A stretch of 46,416 nucleotides of DNA from Geosiphon pyriformis (GCA_016748015.1 JAAOMT010000590.1:897251-943666), one strand, 5' to 3'; positions 32,231-43,639 are shown, counted from the first letter of the stretch. Numbers and translations: made by a program. Notes: generated from the letters alone by a model not told the origin.

Positions 32231-33720
32231 ATATTCATGTTTTGTTATATTTTTTTTTTTTTTTGGGTTGAAATGTTTTTAGATTTGTCTTATTTGCAAC
32301 AGACTGTTGGCATTTCTGTTTTCTTTTCCTTTTTTGTAATGCACTGTATAATTAAATAATGACAGTTCTATTTTCTATCTGGTATGGTGATTGTCTGCAA
32401 ATTTTTGTTTTTGAATTGAAGTCAATTCTTTGTGATTAGTATATACATTGAACTTTTGACTCAAGTATTCTTTCCACTTCATAACTGCCCAATAAATAGC
32501 TAAGTGTTCTAGTGCTGGACTTAAGCTTCTATTGGCATAAACTACTGGATGTTCTCTTCCATCCAGGCTTCTCTACAATAGTACTGCTTTCAATGTTTGA
32601 CTAGATGCATTGATTGTAATTATGAATGGCTTGCTATGATCTGAATAAATCAGTACTGGGGCTTGAATAAGCTTTCTTTTTAATGTATCAAAAGCTTCTT
32701 GTTGAGTTTCAGTTCATTCATATTTAGTGTTCTTTGTTTGGAGTCAGTGTAATGGTTGAGCTATTTTGGAAAAGTTTTTGATAAAATGGCAGTAGTATTC
32801 AGCAAATTCCAAGAATGCTCTTAATTCTGTGAGATTATTTGGTATTGGAAAGTTTTTGACAATCTCAATCTTGTCTGGATCTGTTTTGATTCTGTTTTTG
32901 CTCATAACATGTCCCAAAAACTTGAGTTCAGTTTTTTCAAAGAAATATTTAATTGCATTTAGCTTTAATTCAGCTCTTTTTAGTCTTTTAAACACTTGTT
33001 GGAAATAATGCAGATGATTATCAAATGTTTTTAAGAACATATTGATGTCATCCAAGTATACAACTACTAATTTCCATAATAGCTCAGTATAAACAATTTC
33101 CATAAGTTGCTGGAAAATGGTTGAAGCATTCATTAAGCCAAATGACATAATCTCGAATTCAAAGTTCCTTTTCTGTGTTGTAAAAGTTGTTTTCTCTTTA
33201 TCTTCTAGTTTCATGGCTATCTGCCAGTAATTATTGTCTAAGTTTAATGTTGAAAACCATTTTTTTTCTCTAAAAGCATTGAAAAGTTCTTGGATCTTTG
33301 GAGTTGAGTAGCTGTCTTCTTTTGTTACTTCATTCAATTTCTAGTAATCTATACAAAAGTGGATTTTCTCATTCTTCTTATAGACTAGTATTACTGGTGA
33401 TGACCATGAACTCATTGATGGCTGAATTAGCCTGTTGTCAAGCATCCAATTGATTTTTTGACAAATGATCTCATGACTGGCTAGTAGTACTCTGTATGCT
33501 CTCTGTTTAATTGGCATTGCATCTCTCATCTTGATTTAATGTTGGATAATATCAGTTCTGCCAAATTTGTTTTTGCTGGCAAAGATATTGTTGAAATTGT
33601 TAAGTAACATTTTAAGCTGCATATGCTGTAGTAGATCTAAGTTTTCCATGTTCATTTGTTCCAATTGTTTTGGCTGAAGCAGATAACATTTTTTTCATCC
33701 ATAGATTGTTTGTGATGTGA
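32231..33720 (-). pseudogene. Element B pol: reverse transcriptase (YLDD kept) and RNase H
   Basis: A 197-codon open stretch (32744..33337) covers most of RT: STLNLDNNYWQIAMKLEDKE, IMSFGLMNASTIFQQLMEI, then YLDD intact at 33047..33058 (GAT GAC), KFLGHVMSKNRIKTDPDKI and FAEYYCHFIKNFSKIAQPLH. Upstream, 33341..33529 holds LDNRLIQPSMSSWSSPVILV. RNase H (32290..32720) is broken by stops. B is the only one of the four elements with both RT Asp residues. Confidence 0.88.
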
Positions 33721-34740
33721 TATCTACATATTCACACAATTGTAGAAAATCTGAAATGGTGTCTGGCTGTTAATTTTTGATTTCAGTGGTTAAATGTTCA
33801 ATGGTAGTTCTTTCCAGTATTTCTATGATTTCTCCTGTGTTGTTGTAAATAAGAATTTTTATGTGGCTGTGGTTCTTGGTTGGTATGTGTAAATTAACTA
33901 ATCCAATTTTTTCTGATTCATAAAGTGTTGCTTCTGCTTCAAAAATCTGTACCTAATCCTTTACTTCTCTTTCTATAACTACTATGTACTGGTCATATGG
34001 TAGAATAGAAATTGGTTGATGGGTAGAGATAATTTCTTTTTTGTCAACAATTTCTTTCTCTGCCATATTAACTAGTACATCTATTCTATCTGTGAATTTG
34101 AATCTCTGTATCCCTCTAGTAGTAATCTCTAATTCTTTTCTGTTTTTTACTGATACTAATTGAGCTACTTTTACCAGTGGCAAGAATATTGCCTGTGCTA
34201 TTTTTTCATTTGGCTCTATAATATATGTTTTTTCTAAATCATTTTGTAGTATTGCAATGATATTTTCTACATATCTTGTGTCAATTATCCCTTCTCTAAT
34301 GTTGATTTCCTTTTTTGCTAAACTATTCCTGGATGTTAGTTGAACTATTGTTATTGCTAGAATTTCCAGTGCTATTTTGAGATTAATACATATGTGTGAA
34401 TATAGTTCTAATTTGATGACATCTTTCCCTGAATATCTTAGATCAAATCCTGCATCAGTATTATGCATGCATTCTGGCATGATATCTTCATTATTATCAC
34501 TAAACTATCTGAGTTCCTGCTCCTTGGAAAGATTAAAAAGTGCAATATATGTTTCAGGGTTTGAATTGGAGTTCGAATCATTATTAATTTTGTTGTTATA
34601 TTGAGCAGAACTGGAACTGTTGTTTTTATTATTGTCATTGTTGAAGTTTGAACTGGGATCAAAATCTGATTCTGATATGCAGCTGTTAATTGGTTCTTCC
34701 TCCTCTGAGATTGTGTAGATCATGCATGTTGGTGGATTGT
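33721..34740 (-). pseudogene. Element B pol: acidic linker, dUTPase-like domain and post-dUTPase segment
   Basis: A 175-codon open stretch (33953..34480) contains all five dUTPase-like motifs in one frame: NTDAGFDLRYSG, TSRNSLAKKEI, EGIIDTRYVENIIAILQ, EKIAQAIFLPLVK and RGIQRFKFTDR (the GFGST part degraded). A TAG at 34505..34507 separates it from the Asn/Ser-rich linker (34508..34723). The residues after motif 5 (INMAEKEIVDKKEIISTHQP-like, ILPYDQYIVVIE) are shared with A and D. Confidence 0.8.
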
Positions 34741-35440
34741 AAATAAGATCACACTTATTACAATATTAAAAGTCACAGAGAATTAAGCAATATTGACATA
34801 ATTGAATATTCAATTACTCTAAATGCTGCTTTTGTTCTTCCCTAGTGGGTGCTAATCATTGGTAATGTTCGTGGAATTCTTTTGGATCATTTTCAATATT
34901 ACCAAAGACATTAAAGATAAGGACATATTTAAGTTCGGACAGTAAGAGTGGTTTATTCTTAATTTCTAATAACTCACTGGTAGTAGCACCTTTTGCTTTC
35001 GCACTCACCATTTTTTAGATTTTATGTTCATTGTGAGGATATCCTTCCAATCATCACAATGCTTTTTTCCAGATGTTGTCAATTGGAGTTTTTTTATGTA
35101 TCCAGTTGTTTATCAAGATAATATACTGACATGTCTTGTTACACATTCTTTCTCGTCCAGGAATGTCATTCCATATTTCATCATCAAGCAGAATAGTTTC
35201 ACATGTAAGACAAGATTTGTTATCCCATTTTCTTTGTTTTTTTGGGCATTCAAACTGTTTTATAACACATAGGTAACAATAAAACTTTGTTGCAGTGAAG
35301 TATTTCTCATCATTACCATAGCATGTACCTATTGACAACAATTTCTTGTTACAATTTACGCATACTAATTTTGGTCAGCAATAGTTAGATGGCAGTAGTG
35401 AAGAGTAAGCATATGGGCTGTAAGTGGTGTTTAGTGTTGG
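34741..35440 (-). pseudogene. Element B pol: Cys-rich putative zinc-binding domain
   Basis: 35054..35341 reads CYGNDEKYFTATKFYCYLCV, then SCLTCETILLDDEIWNDIPG and CNKTCQYIILINNW. The CxxC pairs align with those of D, although the N-terminal part is as diverged as C's version. The zinc-ribbon string near 34740..34800 is broken by stops. Confidence 0.62.
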
Positions 35441-36300
35441 ATCTTTTTCTTTTTCTTTCCCTTTTCCCTTATTGTTATCTTCTTTCTACTCCCAAGTTGT
35501 TAGTTTGTCTTAATTATTGTTGGTTACTCAGACTTGGTCAGCATTCTAGGTAGGTTCTTTCTTTCATTTTCTTTTTCCCTTGTTGTCCCAAGAAAGTATC
35601 AGTAATAGCTCATTGTGATCTTCATCAGTTCAGAATACTTGATAGGCTTCTTAGGTAGGTTTCTCTTTTTCTTCCTCGAATTCTATCAGTAGTGCTGGTG
35701 GGTTGTTGGTTTTGAAGTGACCACACATAACTGGTACTTGCATGTGTTGGCCATTTTGGCTCAGTTGGAGCTCCTGCATCATCCAGTCAAGTATGGTGTT
35801 GGTTTTAGATAACCAGTCATTTCCTACTAATGCTTGATATTGAGTTGCTTTCATCATTAGGATTTTGATAGGAATGATGATGCCATTGACTTCAAAAAAA
35901 AAGTCATCAATTTTACCAATAAGGGTTTTGGTTGCCCCATCAACAGTGATTATATGAGTGCTGGCAGTGTGATCAACTCAGTGACCTAATTAGTCCATAA
36001 GTTGTTTGGTAATAATGTTGCCAGTAGATCTACTGTCTAAGATTAGTTTGATGGAGTGTTCATTCACTTTGGCATCAGTGTACATCATGGTTATGGGTTT
36101 GGTGTCCAATGTGGCTCCACTAAATAATGGAACTGAGATCATTTTTTCAAGTTCAAAGGGAAATATGGCAGCAAGAGTTTCATTTTTGGTGCTGGTTGCA
36201 GATGAAATATTATTGGTAAGTGTTAATTATTGGTTGGTTTTTAAATTATTGGGTTGGGTGTTTTCTGGAGTAACCAGAAAACTTAAATAGTGTTGGAAAT
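35441..36300 (-). pseudogene. Element B pol: retropepsin-like protease (Asp kept, Gly lost)
   Basis: The active-site box reads LILDSRSTGN (plus 36029..36037). The catalytic Asp is present but the invariant Gly of D-S/T-G is Arg. Downstream 35651..35857 has MKATQYQALVGNDWLSKTNT and ILDWMMQELQLSQNG, the usual C-terminal half of the protease region. Confidence 0.8.
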
Positions 36301-38456
36301 TTGGGTTTTGGGTGTACTTAGTTTCCAAATTTTGAGAATGTAATTTTGTTGATTGGTGAAAGGAGCTGGAGATTGGTTGGTAAACAACTATTGCCAATTT
36401 TCAATTTTGAGTGACTCTTGATCTAGAGTTTCTTAATGTTATTTGAGCTGAGTTTGATGGTAGTGTTTGAACTACAGATGTCTAATAAATTATTTGTGGC
36501 TGTGGTGGTTGATATATTGCTGGTGGCTGTGGTTAATAAACTAAAAGTTGATATATGGATAGTTGATATATTGGCTGTTGTGTCATTGGCAGATAATTCA
36601 GTTGATATGGTGCTGAATTGGGTTGGTAATTCAGAGTTGGAAACTGGCAATCAGGATTTCAATATTGATTTCCCAATTGTTGGTTATTTATCTTTAATCT
36701 GCAGTCAATTCTCAAATATCTTTGTTTACCACAGTAGTGGCAAATATGTGTCTCTTGTGGCCACTGTTGATTGGTCAAGGATAATAGACACGACTGATTC
36801 TAGAAATGATTTGTGTTTTCTTGATTATTGTGTTGTTGTAAAGGTTGATAGATTACCTGATTGTTAGCTAAGTATTCTTCTAATTTTTGGTTTATAAAAT
36901 CACTGAATTGTTTCAACTTAGAATCCAATTCAGATGATTCATTCATTACTAGATTGATGGCTTGAGCATGATTAGTTTTAAGTTCAGCTGTTTCAAAGTC
37001 TCTGGCATTTGTAATAGTGGTTTGAAGATCTGCTAGATGCATTTGACATATGCATTGAAGGATGCTACTGCACAGTCCATGGATAAACTGATTTAGAATC
37101 TGAGGCACTGTAAAATAGTCAGCTTGAATTGCTTGGATTTGGTGCAAATTCCTGTGGAAACATCTCAAGTAAGTAATAACTGCTTTTGTTTCTTCTTGTT
37201 TGATTGTGGTAAAGGTGTTGGCTAGGCAATTAATACTGTTGTTATTACTGAAATATTTCAAGAATGCAACTTTAAATTCTTAAAATGTTTAAGATTTGAT
37301 GGCTAAACTTTAATACTACAAGTTGGCAGTATTTTGTAAGAAATAAAAGATGGTTTGGAGTGCCCTGGCATTATTTTATCCATTGGCAGTAATGGCTTTT
37401 TCCACATCATTCAGCCATACTTGTATGTTGTCCTCTTTTTCTGTGAATTTCTTAAGTTTGACTATTGGGATATAGACTATTGGATCTATGTTTGGTTGTT
37501 GTGGTGGTTGAAGTGATAATTAAATTTGGGGTTGTGATGGTGGCTGTTGTTGTAGAACAACTAGTGATAAGTTAATGATAATTACTAGAGGTAAGTGTTG
37601 TTGATTATTAATATTGGAGTTTTAATTGTTCTAATTTTGCTGAATTTGAAAATTTGGAGTTTTGATTTCCAAATTTTCTAAATTTTGATCTTGCTAAGTT
37701 TAAAAGTTCAGGGTTTTAATGTCTGGGTTTTCCAGAATCGGGTTCTAATAAGTAAATTCTTGATTTTCAGCTTCTTCTTTTTTCTCCTCTTCTGATTCTG
37801 TTATCTTCCAGGAACTTGTGTTTCTGAAATTTGGTTGACATGGTGATGATTAGAATTTTGATGATGTTGGTGATCACAATTTAAATCTTTTAAAATAATT
37901 ACCATAGGTTTTTAGTAATTCTGCTTTCTTTTATTTACTTTAAAATAGAAGTTGTCCAAATGTTAATGTCATATGTAATGTAAACACGTTTACTGAGAAG
38001 ATATTAATGGCACTTCTTGGTATATAATAGTATAATGAATTGATTGGTAATTTGACTTGGGTTTTCTTTCAATGAGTGATTGTATCTGTTTTGGTGTTCC
38101 TGCTGGTGTTTGCAATCTTTCTTTGCCTTTGTTTACATAGGTAATAGGGAATTGTTGTTGGGTGTATCTTTCAATGATTTGATTAATTTCTCTAATAATT
38201 GGTGCAAAACTGTAATTTCTTGGTAGACTGATATGTTGAAACAATTCTGTATAGAAATTTTCTCTTGTGGATTTGATGTTAACTGTTCTTCCTAAGCAGT
38301 CTGTGATTTTATTGTTGACATAAAAGTTAAAAACTGATTCTGCTTGGAAGTGGTTATTGTTTAATTCTAATTGTTGGCTGTACTATTAAAACAAAGATTT
38401 GGCGAATCCTAAATGGTTTGTCCCTATAATTTCTATTTCTGCCACTTTTGAATGAT
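36301..38456 (-). pseudogene. Element B gag (degraded knuckle)
   Basis: The frame opens at GTG in CAAAAGTGGCAGAA (about 38448..38456). The N-terminal domain includes KITDCLGRTVNIKSTRENFY. The Gag core at 36800..37261 reads MKYFSNNNSINCLANTFTTI, LNQFIHGLCSSIL and ETAELKTNHAQAINLVMNE. The knuckle at 36701..36742 is C-HY-C-GKQR-Y-LRID-C, with Tyr in place of His, the same change as in element A. A low-complexity Ser/Thr/Asn-rich tail follows (36423..36650). Confidence 0.85.
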
Positions 38457-38490
38457 TTGTTTGTTGGTACTGGTTTTCTGTAGAATTATA

Positions 38491-38507
38491 CCTCACAGGG
38501 AGCACCA
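38491..38507 (-). promoter_or_regulatory. Primer-binding site of element B
   Basis: The minus strand reads TGGTGCTCCCTGTGAGG, 2 nt inside the 5' LTR. Confidence 0.78.
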
Positions 38508-38509
38508 AA

Positions 38510-39218
38510 TGTTACAGATGATTATTTGGAATCTCAAATCAAATAACAAATCTATAATTTGGTGCTTGATTGATTTATTGGCATTTGATCTAAAGATATT
38601 GTTATCTGAAGGTTTTGGTTAAGTCTTTTGTATAATGAACAGAGATTTAATAGTTGTTTCAGTAGCCTTTTAGAATCGCAATTCTGTCAAATTTTTTTCT
38701 CAGCATGGTAACTGATAATCCTCTTGGTAAGCTATTCTCAAATCTATAAGTGTTCTACTTTTGTTTTATGGGTCTTTTACTAGTCTCTATGATGTCTGTA
38801 CTTCAGCACTTAATTCTTAATCAATTAGTAAAATCAAAGAAATAACAAAAAAGAAATAAAAAAATAAAAGAAAATAAAGAAATGAGGAAAAGCAATTGTA
38901 AGTTAGTATCATGTCAATAGCTGTAATCAAGAGCTATTGTTCCAGTGTGATTAAGTATCAATTATTATTAACATAAAGTATTGATAGTGGAGAGTGGATT
39001 GGAGATAGAGAATAATTATTTATTGGATATTTGTGAGTTGGAAGATTGCTTAGATTAAATCTAAACTGGAAGGTCTGTTTTTTCTACTTCTAATGCTACC
39101 ACTATATATACATAATTGAAATTTCTTTAAGAGGAATCCTGGAATTCCATATTTACTACGGCTACTTCTGATTGGCTAATTTATATGTTAATATACTTCC
39201 TATATTCTATGAATAACA
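38510..39218 (-). repeat. Element B right (5') LTR, 709 bp with internal deletion
   Basis: It starts TGTTACAGATG and ends GAATAACA. It is 140 bp shorter than the left LTR. The missing piece is the tandem GAATTC-type array, lost between two copies of TGAAATTCCT (left-LTR positions 11012..11021 and 11148..11157). TATA box at plus 39102..39110; hairpin at 38915..38939. Confidence 0.9.
38915..38939 (-). ncRNA. Conserved LTR hairpin, B right LTR
   Basis: CAATAGC-TGTAATCAAGA-GCTATTG. The stem is perfect. The loop palindrome is lost by a G:C to A:T change. Confidence 0.62.
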
Positions 39219-40409
39219 GCAATTAATACTATTATTATTACTAAAATATCTCAAGAATTTAAGTTTAAATTCCTGGAAGATTTGTGGTCTGGCAGTTAAG
39301 CTCTGATACTATAAATCAGCAGTATCTTGAAAAAAGTACAGAATTGCTTGGAGGGCTCTGTTATTGTCCCAGTTATTTGCCGTAATTGTTTTGTTAATGT
39401 TATTAATTCATGCCTAAGCATTATCTTCTTTGTCAGTAAATCTTTTCAGTTTCACAATTGGTGCAAACACCATGAATTATTGTTGCTGTTGTTGAAGTAA
39501 TTGTTATTGGAATGGTCTTTATAGTAGTTGAATTTGCTGATTTGGTTGTTGGGGTAGCTGCTGCAGGGGTTTGGTTATTGGGTCAATCAGTAGCTAATTA
39601 ATGATTCTTATTAAAGATAGGTTTTGCTAATCAATTAATTTAGAGTTTGGATTATTCTAATTTTCCTGAGTTTAAATATTTAGAGTTTTATTTTCTGGAT
39701 TTTCTGGGATTGGGTTTTGATAAGTAAATTTCTGATCCACAGCTTCTTCTTTTTCTGATTCTGTTACTTTTTATAAATCAACTGTTCCAAAATCTGGTGG
39801 TGGTGGTGGTAATTGAAATCCTGATGGTATTGGTAATTGTGAATTAAATTCTTTAAAATATTTACCATATGGTCCTAATAAATCTGTTTTTTTTTGTTTA
39901 CTTTGAAATGGGAGTCAGCCAAATATTAATGTTGTATTTGATGTAGATGCACTTACTGACATTATGTTAATAGTACTTTCAGGTATATAGTGATAGAATG
40001 GGTTGTTTGGTAACTCAACTCTGGTTTTTTTCCAAGTGGATGGTTGTATCTTCTGGGGTGTTACTGCTGATGTTTGCAGTTTTTCTTTTCCTTTACTGGC
40101 ATATGTAATTGGGTATCTTTGTTGGATGTGATATTCAATTTTTTTATTGATTTCTGTAATAATGGATGTGAAATTGTGGTTTGTTAGTAGACTAGTGTTT
40201 TGAATTAATTTGTTGTAAAAAGTTTCCTTTGCTGACTCAGTATTTACTGATATCTTTAACAGATAGGCAATTTTCTCATTGACATAAAAATTGAAGGCTA
40301 ATTCTATTAATATGTAATTGTGAGTTAATTCCAAATGTTGACAGTAGTATTGAAATAAGAATTTCGTAAATCCTAAATAGTTTGCTTCTATTTTTTCTGA
40401 TTCTGCCAC
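39219..40409 (-). pseudogene. Element A gag, N-terminal half
   Basis: Opens at GTG in AAAAGTGGCAGAATC (40407..40409). A 164-codon stretch (39915..40409) holds SEKIEANYLGFTKFLFQYYC, YVNEKIAYLLKISVNTESAK and TEINKKIEYHIQQRYPITYA. After a TGA come LLGPYGKYFKEFNSQLPIP-like residues, a Pro-rich run and the start of the Gag core, ending ..FSNNNSINC at 39219 where element B is inserted. It continues at 10400. Confidence 0.86.
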
Positions 40410-40452
40410 TTTTGGATAGGTGTAGTTGGTGCTAGTTCTCTGTAAAATTATA

Positions 40453-40469
40453 CCTTATAGGGAGCACCA
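40453..40469 (-). promoter_or_regulatory. Primer-binding site of element A
   Basis: The minus strand reads TGGTGCTCCCTATAAGG, 2 nt inside the 5' LTR. It matches the B site except for transitions (TGTGAGG to TATAAGG), as expected for an older copy. Confidence 0.76.
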
Positions 40470-40880
40470 AATATTACAGATAAGTTTTGGGATCTCAAAG
40501 CAAATAACAAACCCATAACTTGGTGCTCAATTAATCTAAAGTGTTGATTATTGAAGGTGATTTGTATCTGAAGGTTTTGGTTGAGTTCTTTGTATAATGG
40601 ACAGAGATTCAATAGTTGTTTTCAGTAGCCTCCCAGAATCACAATTCTGTTAATTTTTTTCTTGGCTTGGTGACCAGCAATTCTCTGATAAGTAATCTGT
40701 AATTTTGTATGTGCTCTACTCACTCACAGAGGTTTTTTACCAGGCAATCCTTGACATCAATAATTCAACACTTAATCCTTAATCAATTTAGTAAACAACA
40801 AAAAAAATAACAATAGAAAATAAAAGAAACAAAAAAAATAAAAGAATAAGCCAAGACAATTTTTCAAATTAGTATCTTGT

Positions 40881-40905
40881 TAATAGCCATAATCAAGAGC
40901 TATTG
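40881..40905 (-). ncRNA. Conserved LTR hairpin, A right LTR
   Basis: The plus strand reads TAATAGC-CATAATCAAGA-GCTATTG, a 7-bp stem (one wobble in the RNA) and an 11-nt loop. It lies about 165 nt downstream of the TATA box on the transcribed strand, so probably in the RNA leader. Confidence 0.6.
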
Positions 40906-41065
40906 TTCTAGTGTGGTTAAGTAAAAATTAGTATCAACATAAAGTGTTGATAGTGGAAAGTGGATTGAGATAATAAATAATTATTTATTAATATTTGTAA
41001 TATGGAAGATTGTTTAGATTAAATCTAAACTAAGCAGTCTGTCTTTTCTACTTTTAATTCTACCA

Positions 41066-41074
41066 CTATATATA
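41066..41074 (-). promoter_or_regulatory. TATA box of element A 5' LTR
   Basis: TATATATAG on the minus strand, conserved in all LTRs of A, B and D (plus 3063..3071, 10997..11005, 39102..39110, 22139..22149, 31461..31469). It separates the repeat-bearing U3 part from the hairpin-bearing R/U5 part. Confidence 0.6.
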
Positions 41075-41104
41075 CATAATTAAAATTTCTCAATTTCTCA
41101 ATTT

Positions 41105-41260
41105 CTCAATTCTTTACACCAAAAATCCTGGAATTCCAAAAATTCTGCAATTTCTCTAAGAGGAATCCTGGAATTCTGAAATCCTGTGATTTCTTATACA
41201 AGAATTTTAAAATTCTTGAAATCCTGCAATTTCACTATAAAAAATCCTGGAATTTCATAT
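41105..41260. repeat. GAATTC-type tandem repeats in A right LTR
   Basis: Same repeat type as 3105..3235, with units starting AATCCTGGAATTC. It is preceded by a short CAATTTCTCAATTTCTCAAT run. Confidence 0.82.
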
Positions 41261-41330
41261 TTACTACAACTATTTCTGATTGGCTAAGTTTATATACTAA
41301 TATATTTTCTATATTTATAAGTAACAATGT

Positions 41331-41556
41331 TTGTTTGTTTTTTTTTTTATTATGTTTAATGAGTGAAGTCCAAACACTTTTTGTTTTTAATAAATTCAAA
41401 AATATTATTTGTTTAAAACCAATATAATTAATTTTTTTAATAAGTAAAATATTATATATATATATAATTTTTATAGTAATAAAATATAAAAATCGATATT
41501 AATTAGAAGTTTTATTAAAAAAGTTTGATTTTTTTAACAAAACTTAATTTATTGAA
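41331..41556. other. AT-rich spacer right of the stack
   Basis: Poly-T and AT-rich sequence following the ATGT duplication of element A. No gene seen. Confidence 0.6.
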
Positions 41557-43266
41557 AACTTTTCTAAAGTTATTGCTTTAAATTTAAGTAATAATAAATT
41601 AAAAAAAGTAAAAATAATTAACTATTTTAAACTAAAAAAGATTATTACTTCCTATAATCAAAAAATAATTAAGAAAGAAAAATTTATACTTTATATTAGT
41701 AAAAAAAAAATTAAAACTGGCAAAATAACTGTTAGTAAAAAAATTAAATTAATTTTAATAAAATTAATTATTATTAATTGCTTAAAAGTTAAAAAATTAT
41801 ATGTTTATAGCAACAAATTAATTGATTTAAAAATTAGAAAATTAAAAAACTAAAAAATTTCTTTTTATAATAATTAAATAATAAGAAAATTAAGTTAAAT
41901 AAATTGAATACCTATTAAAAAATATATATAAAAATTAGTATTATTAAAACCTAAAATAATAAAATTTTTATGCATAATTATAAAATAACTAAGATTAATA
42001 TTTTTAATATTGCTAATTAAAAAAATAAATTAAAAATTAAAAACTGTGATAAACTTATATTTTTGGTAATTAATAATTATAAATTAGAAAAGTTAATAAT
42101 TAAAAACAGTTTTAATTTAAAATTTATTTTTTTAACATATTAAGATTGAAAAAATAGAATTATTATAACTAACTAAATTAGAAAATTTATATTTTTTAAA
42201 CAATAAATTAATTTATTTAGATTTAATAAAAAATTTTTTAAAATATTTAATTTGTAATAATAATTTTATTAATAAATTATAAGTTAAATATTTAAAAAAA
42301 TTAGAAAACTTGTATTGTTTTCATTGTAATTTAAAAATTTTAAACTTAAAAACTTAAAAAGTTTAAAAAAATTATATTGTGCTTATTAATAAAAAGAAAA
42401 ACTTATTAAATTACATCTTGAAATTCGAAATTTTTACAAATTTTGAATTTTGCTAAAAACTCTATTTTAGAAGTAATTATTTCTAATAAGCAAAATTTTA
42501 ATGCTGTTTTTTGCAAAAAAAAACTTGTTAAATATTTAAACTATTAAAAATTAATCTATTTTAAAACAATTAAATTTAATTAATCAAAATTTTCATCAAG
42601 AAATAACAAACTATTATACAAGTTTTCAATTAATAATAATAGTGTTAACAATCTAAAAAAAATTTATCTAATAAAAATACTATTGTTTTTAGTTAAAAAA
42701 TTATATAAAATAATAAATAATCTTATTTTATTAAAAAACTAATTTTAAAAAAATTAAAAAATTAAAAAAATAGAAGATATTTTAGTCAATTTTAATGAAT
42801 ATTCACTAAATAATTTGTAAAAACTAAGTAAAAAAAAATTTATATAGTATTTTCAGTAAATTAAAATATAAGTTATTTGTATTAAAAATTAAAAAACAAT
42901 TTACTTCTTATAAAGAAAAAAAAAGATAATTTACCAACTAAATATAATTTTAACTTATTGATTTTAATAAAAAACTAATTATCTATCTTAAATTATTAGC
43001 AGAAATAAAAATATAAAAAAGCAGTTACCAAAAAAGAAAAAAAACCAATTATATAAAATAAAATTACTAATTCAGTTCTTAATAAAAAACAAAAACAAAA
43101 ACTATATAAAAAATTATCTGATCAACAAAGTCTTATTATTAAAAATAAATTGCAATCAATTAATTATTTTCTTTATATTCTAAGGATAAAAATATTGATA
43201 ATATTAATATTATTATATATTTATTTAGTAAAAAAAATAAAAAAAAATCAGTTTAAAAAATTATAA
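41557..43266 (+). pseudogene. Decayed leucine-rich-repeat gene
   Basis: One plus-strand frame shows recurring LRR-like units interrupted by stops: KVIALNLSNNKLKKVKII (41566 on), KKLYVYSNKLIDLKIRKL (ends at TAA 41851), TKLENLYFLNNKLIYLDL and LKYLICNNNFINKL (42172..42279), then VKYLKKLENLYCFHCNLKIL (42283 on). A further unit (KLEKLIIKNSFNLKFI, about 42080..42125) is in another frame. A 69-codon Lys/Gln/Leu-rich open stretch (43057..43266, with VLNKKQKQKLYKKLSDQQSL) in the same frame may be a coiled-coil tail. Codons are driven to A/T (Leu TTA, Asn AAT, Lys AAA). Similar LRR proteins are, from memory, abundant in Glomeromycotina. There is no start and many stops, so it is a relic. Confidence 0.6.
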
Positions 43267-43639
43267 TTAATATCTAAACATAATTAAATAAAAAGTTTTC
43301 TAATCAGAAAAATTAAAAAATAATTAATATTTTAATAAAAAAACTAATTATTAAATAAAAATTGTTTTTAAAATTGCTTATATTAACTTTGTATATTTTA
43401 TATATTTCTGAGTTTTTTATAGTTTATATAATAAAACATTGTATTATATATATAATAATATAATTAACTAAATTATTTTAAAGCTTTGTAATAAAGTACT
43501 GCATATATTATTGTGTAATTAACTATATAAAAAGCCTAAAAAATAAGATAAAAAAAAACAAAAACTTTTAAGTAAAATAAAAAAGAATTAGAGAAAAATA
43601 TTTTAAATTAAAAAAATGCATTGCTTAAAAATTAGTTAT
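43267..43639. other. AT-rich spacer
   Basis: Near-pure A/T with stops in all frames and no recognised feature. The last five bases (GTTAT, 43635..43639) are the left target duplication of the decayed E-type LTR. Confidence 0.6.

Larger units (their letters stand above)
10401..39218 (-). mobile_element. Element B: Ty3/gypsy retrotransposon inserted in element A's gag
   Basis: The LTR pair is 10401..11249 and 38510..39218. B splits A's gag precisely: on the minus strand the codons of ..FSNNNSINC end at 39219 and resume at 10400 as LANIFNTIK, matching the uninterrupted SINCLANTFTTIK in B's own gag. The left flank is CAAG; on the right only its G remains before CAATTAAT, consistent with a 3-bp loss from a CAAG duplication. 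Removing C and D leaves about 9.9 kb. It has the same layout as A and is degraded by stops. It is the only copy that keeps YLDD in RT and the catalytic Asp in the protease (although that box reads DSR). Confidence 0.93.
1771..41326 (-). mobile_element. Element A: Ty3/gypsy LTR retrotransposon, outermost of the nested stack
   Basis: The ends are TGTTACAG at 1771 and GTAACA at 41326. They are flanked by the identical tetranucleotide ATGT (1767..1770 and 41327..41330), a clean target-site duplication. Subtracting element B (10401..39218) and solo LTR E leaves about 10.0 kb: two LTRs of about 0.84-0.86 kb plus gag, protease, Cys-rich domain, dUTPase-like domain, RT, RNase H and integrase, all on the minus strand. 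The primer-binding site lies 2 nt inside the right LTR and the polypurine tract abuts the left LTR, so the right LTR is the 5' LTR. Stops and frameshifts interrupt every domain, so the copy is dead. It is the oldest element of the stack because every other insertion lies inside it. Confidence 0.95.
40472..41326 (-). repeat. Element A right (5') LTR, 855 bp
   Basis: Starts TATTACAGAT and ends AAGTAACA, followed by the ATGT duplication. Contains TATA box (plus 41066..41074), GAATTC-rich repeats (41105..41260) and hairpin (40881..40905). Confidence 0.95.

Noticed and set aside
10401-39218. Classical RIP as the cause of decay
   Set aside because: The bias is to transitions, but several changes are not in a CpA context and I cannot compute RIP indices. 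CpG deamination explains part of it equally well, so no mechanism is asserted.
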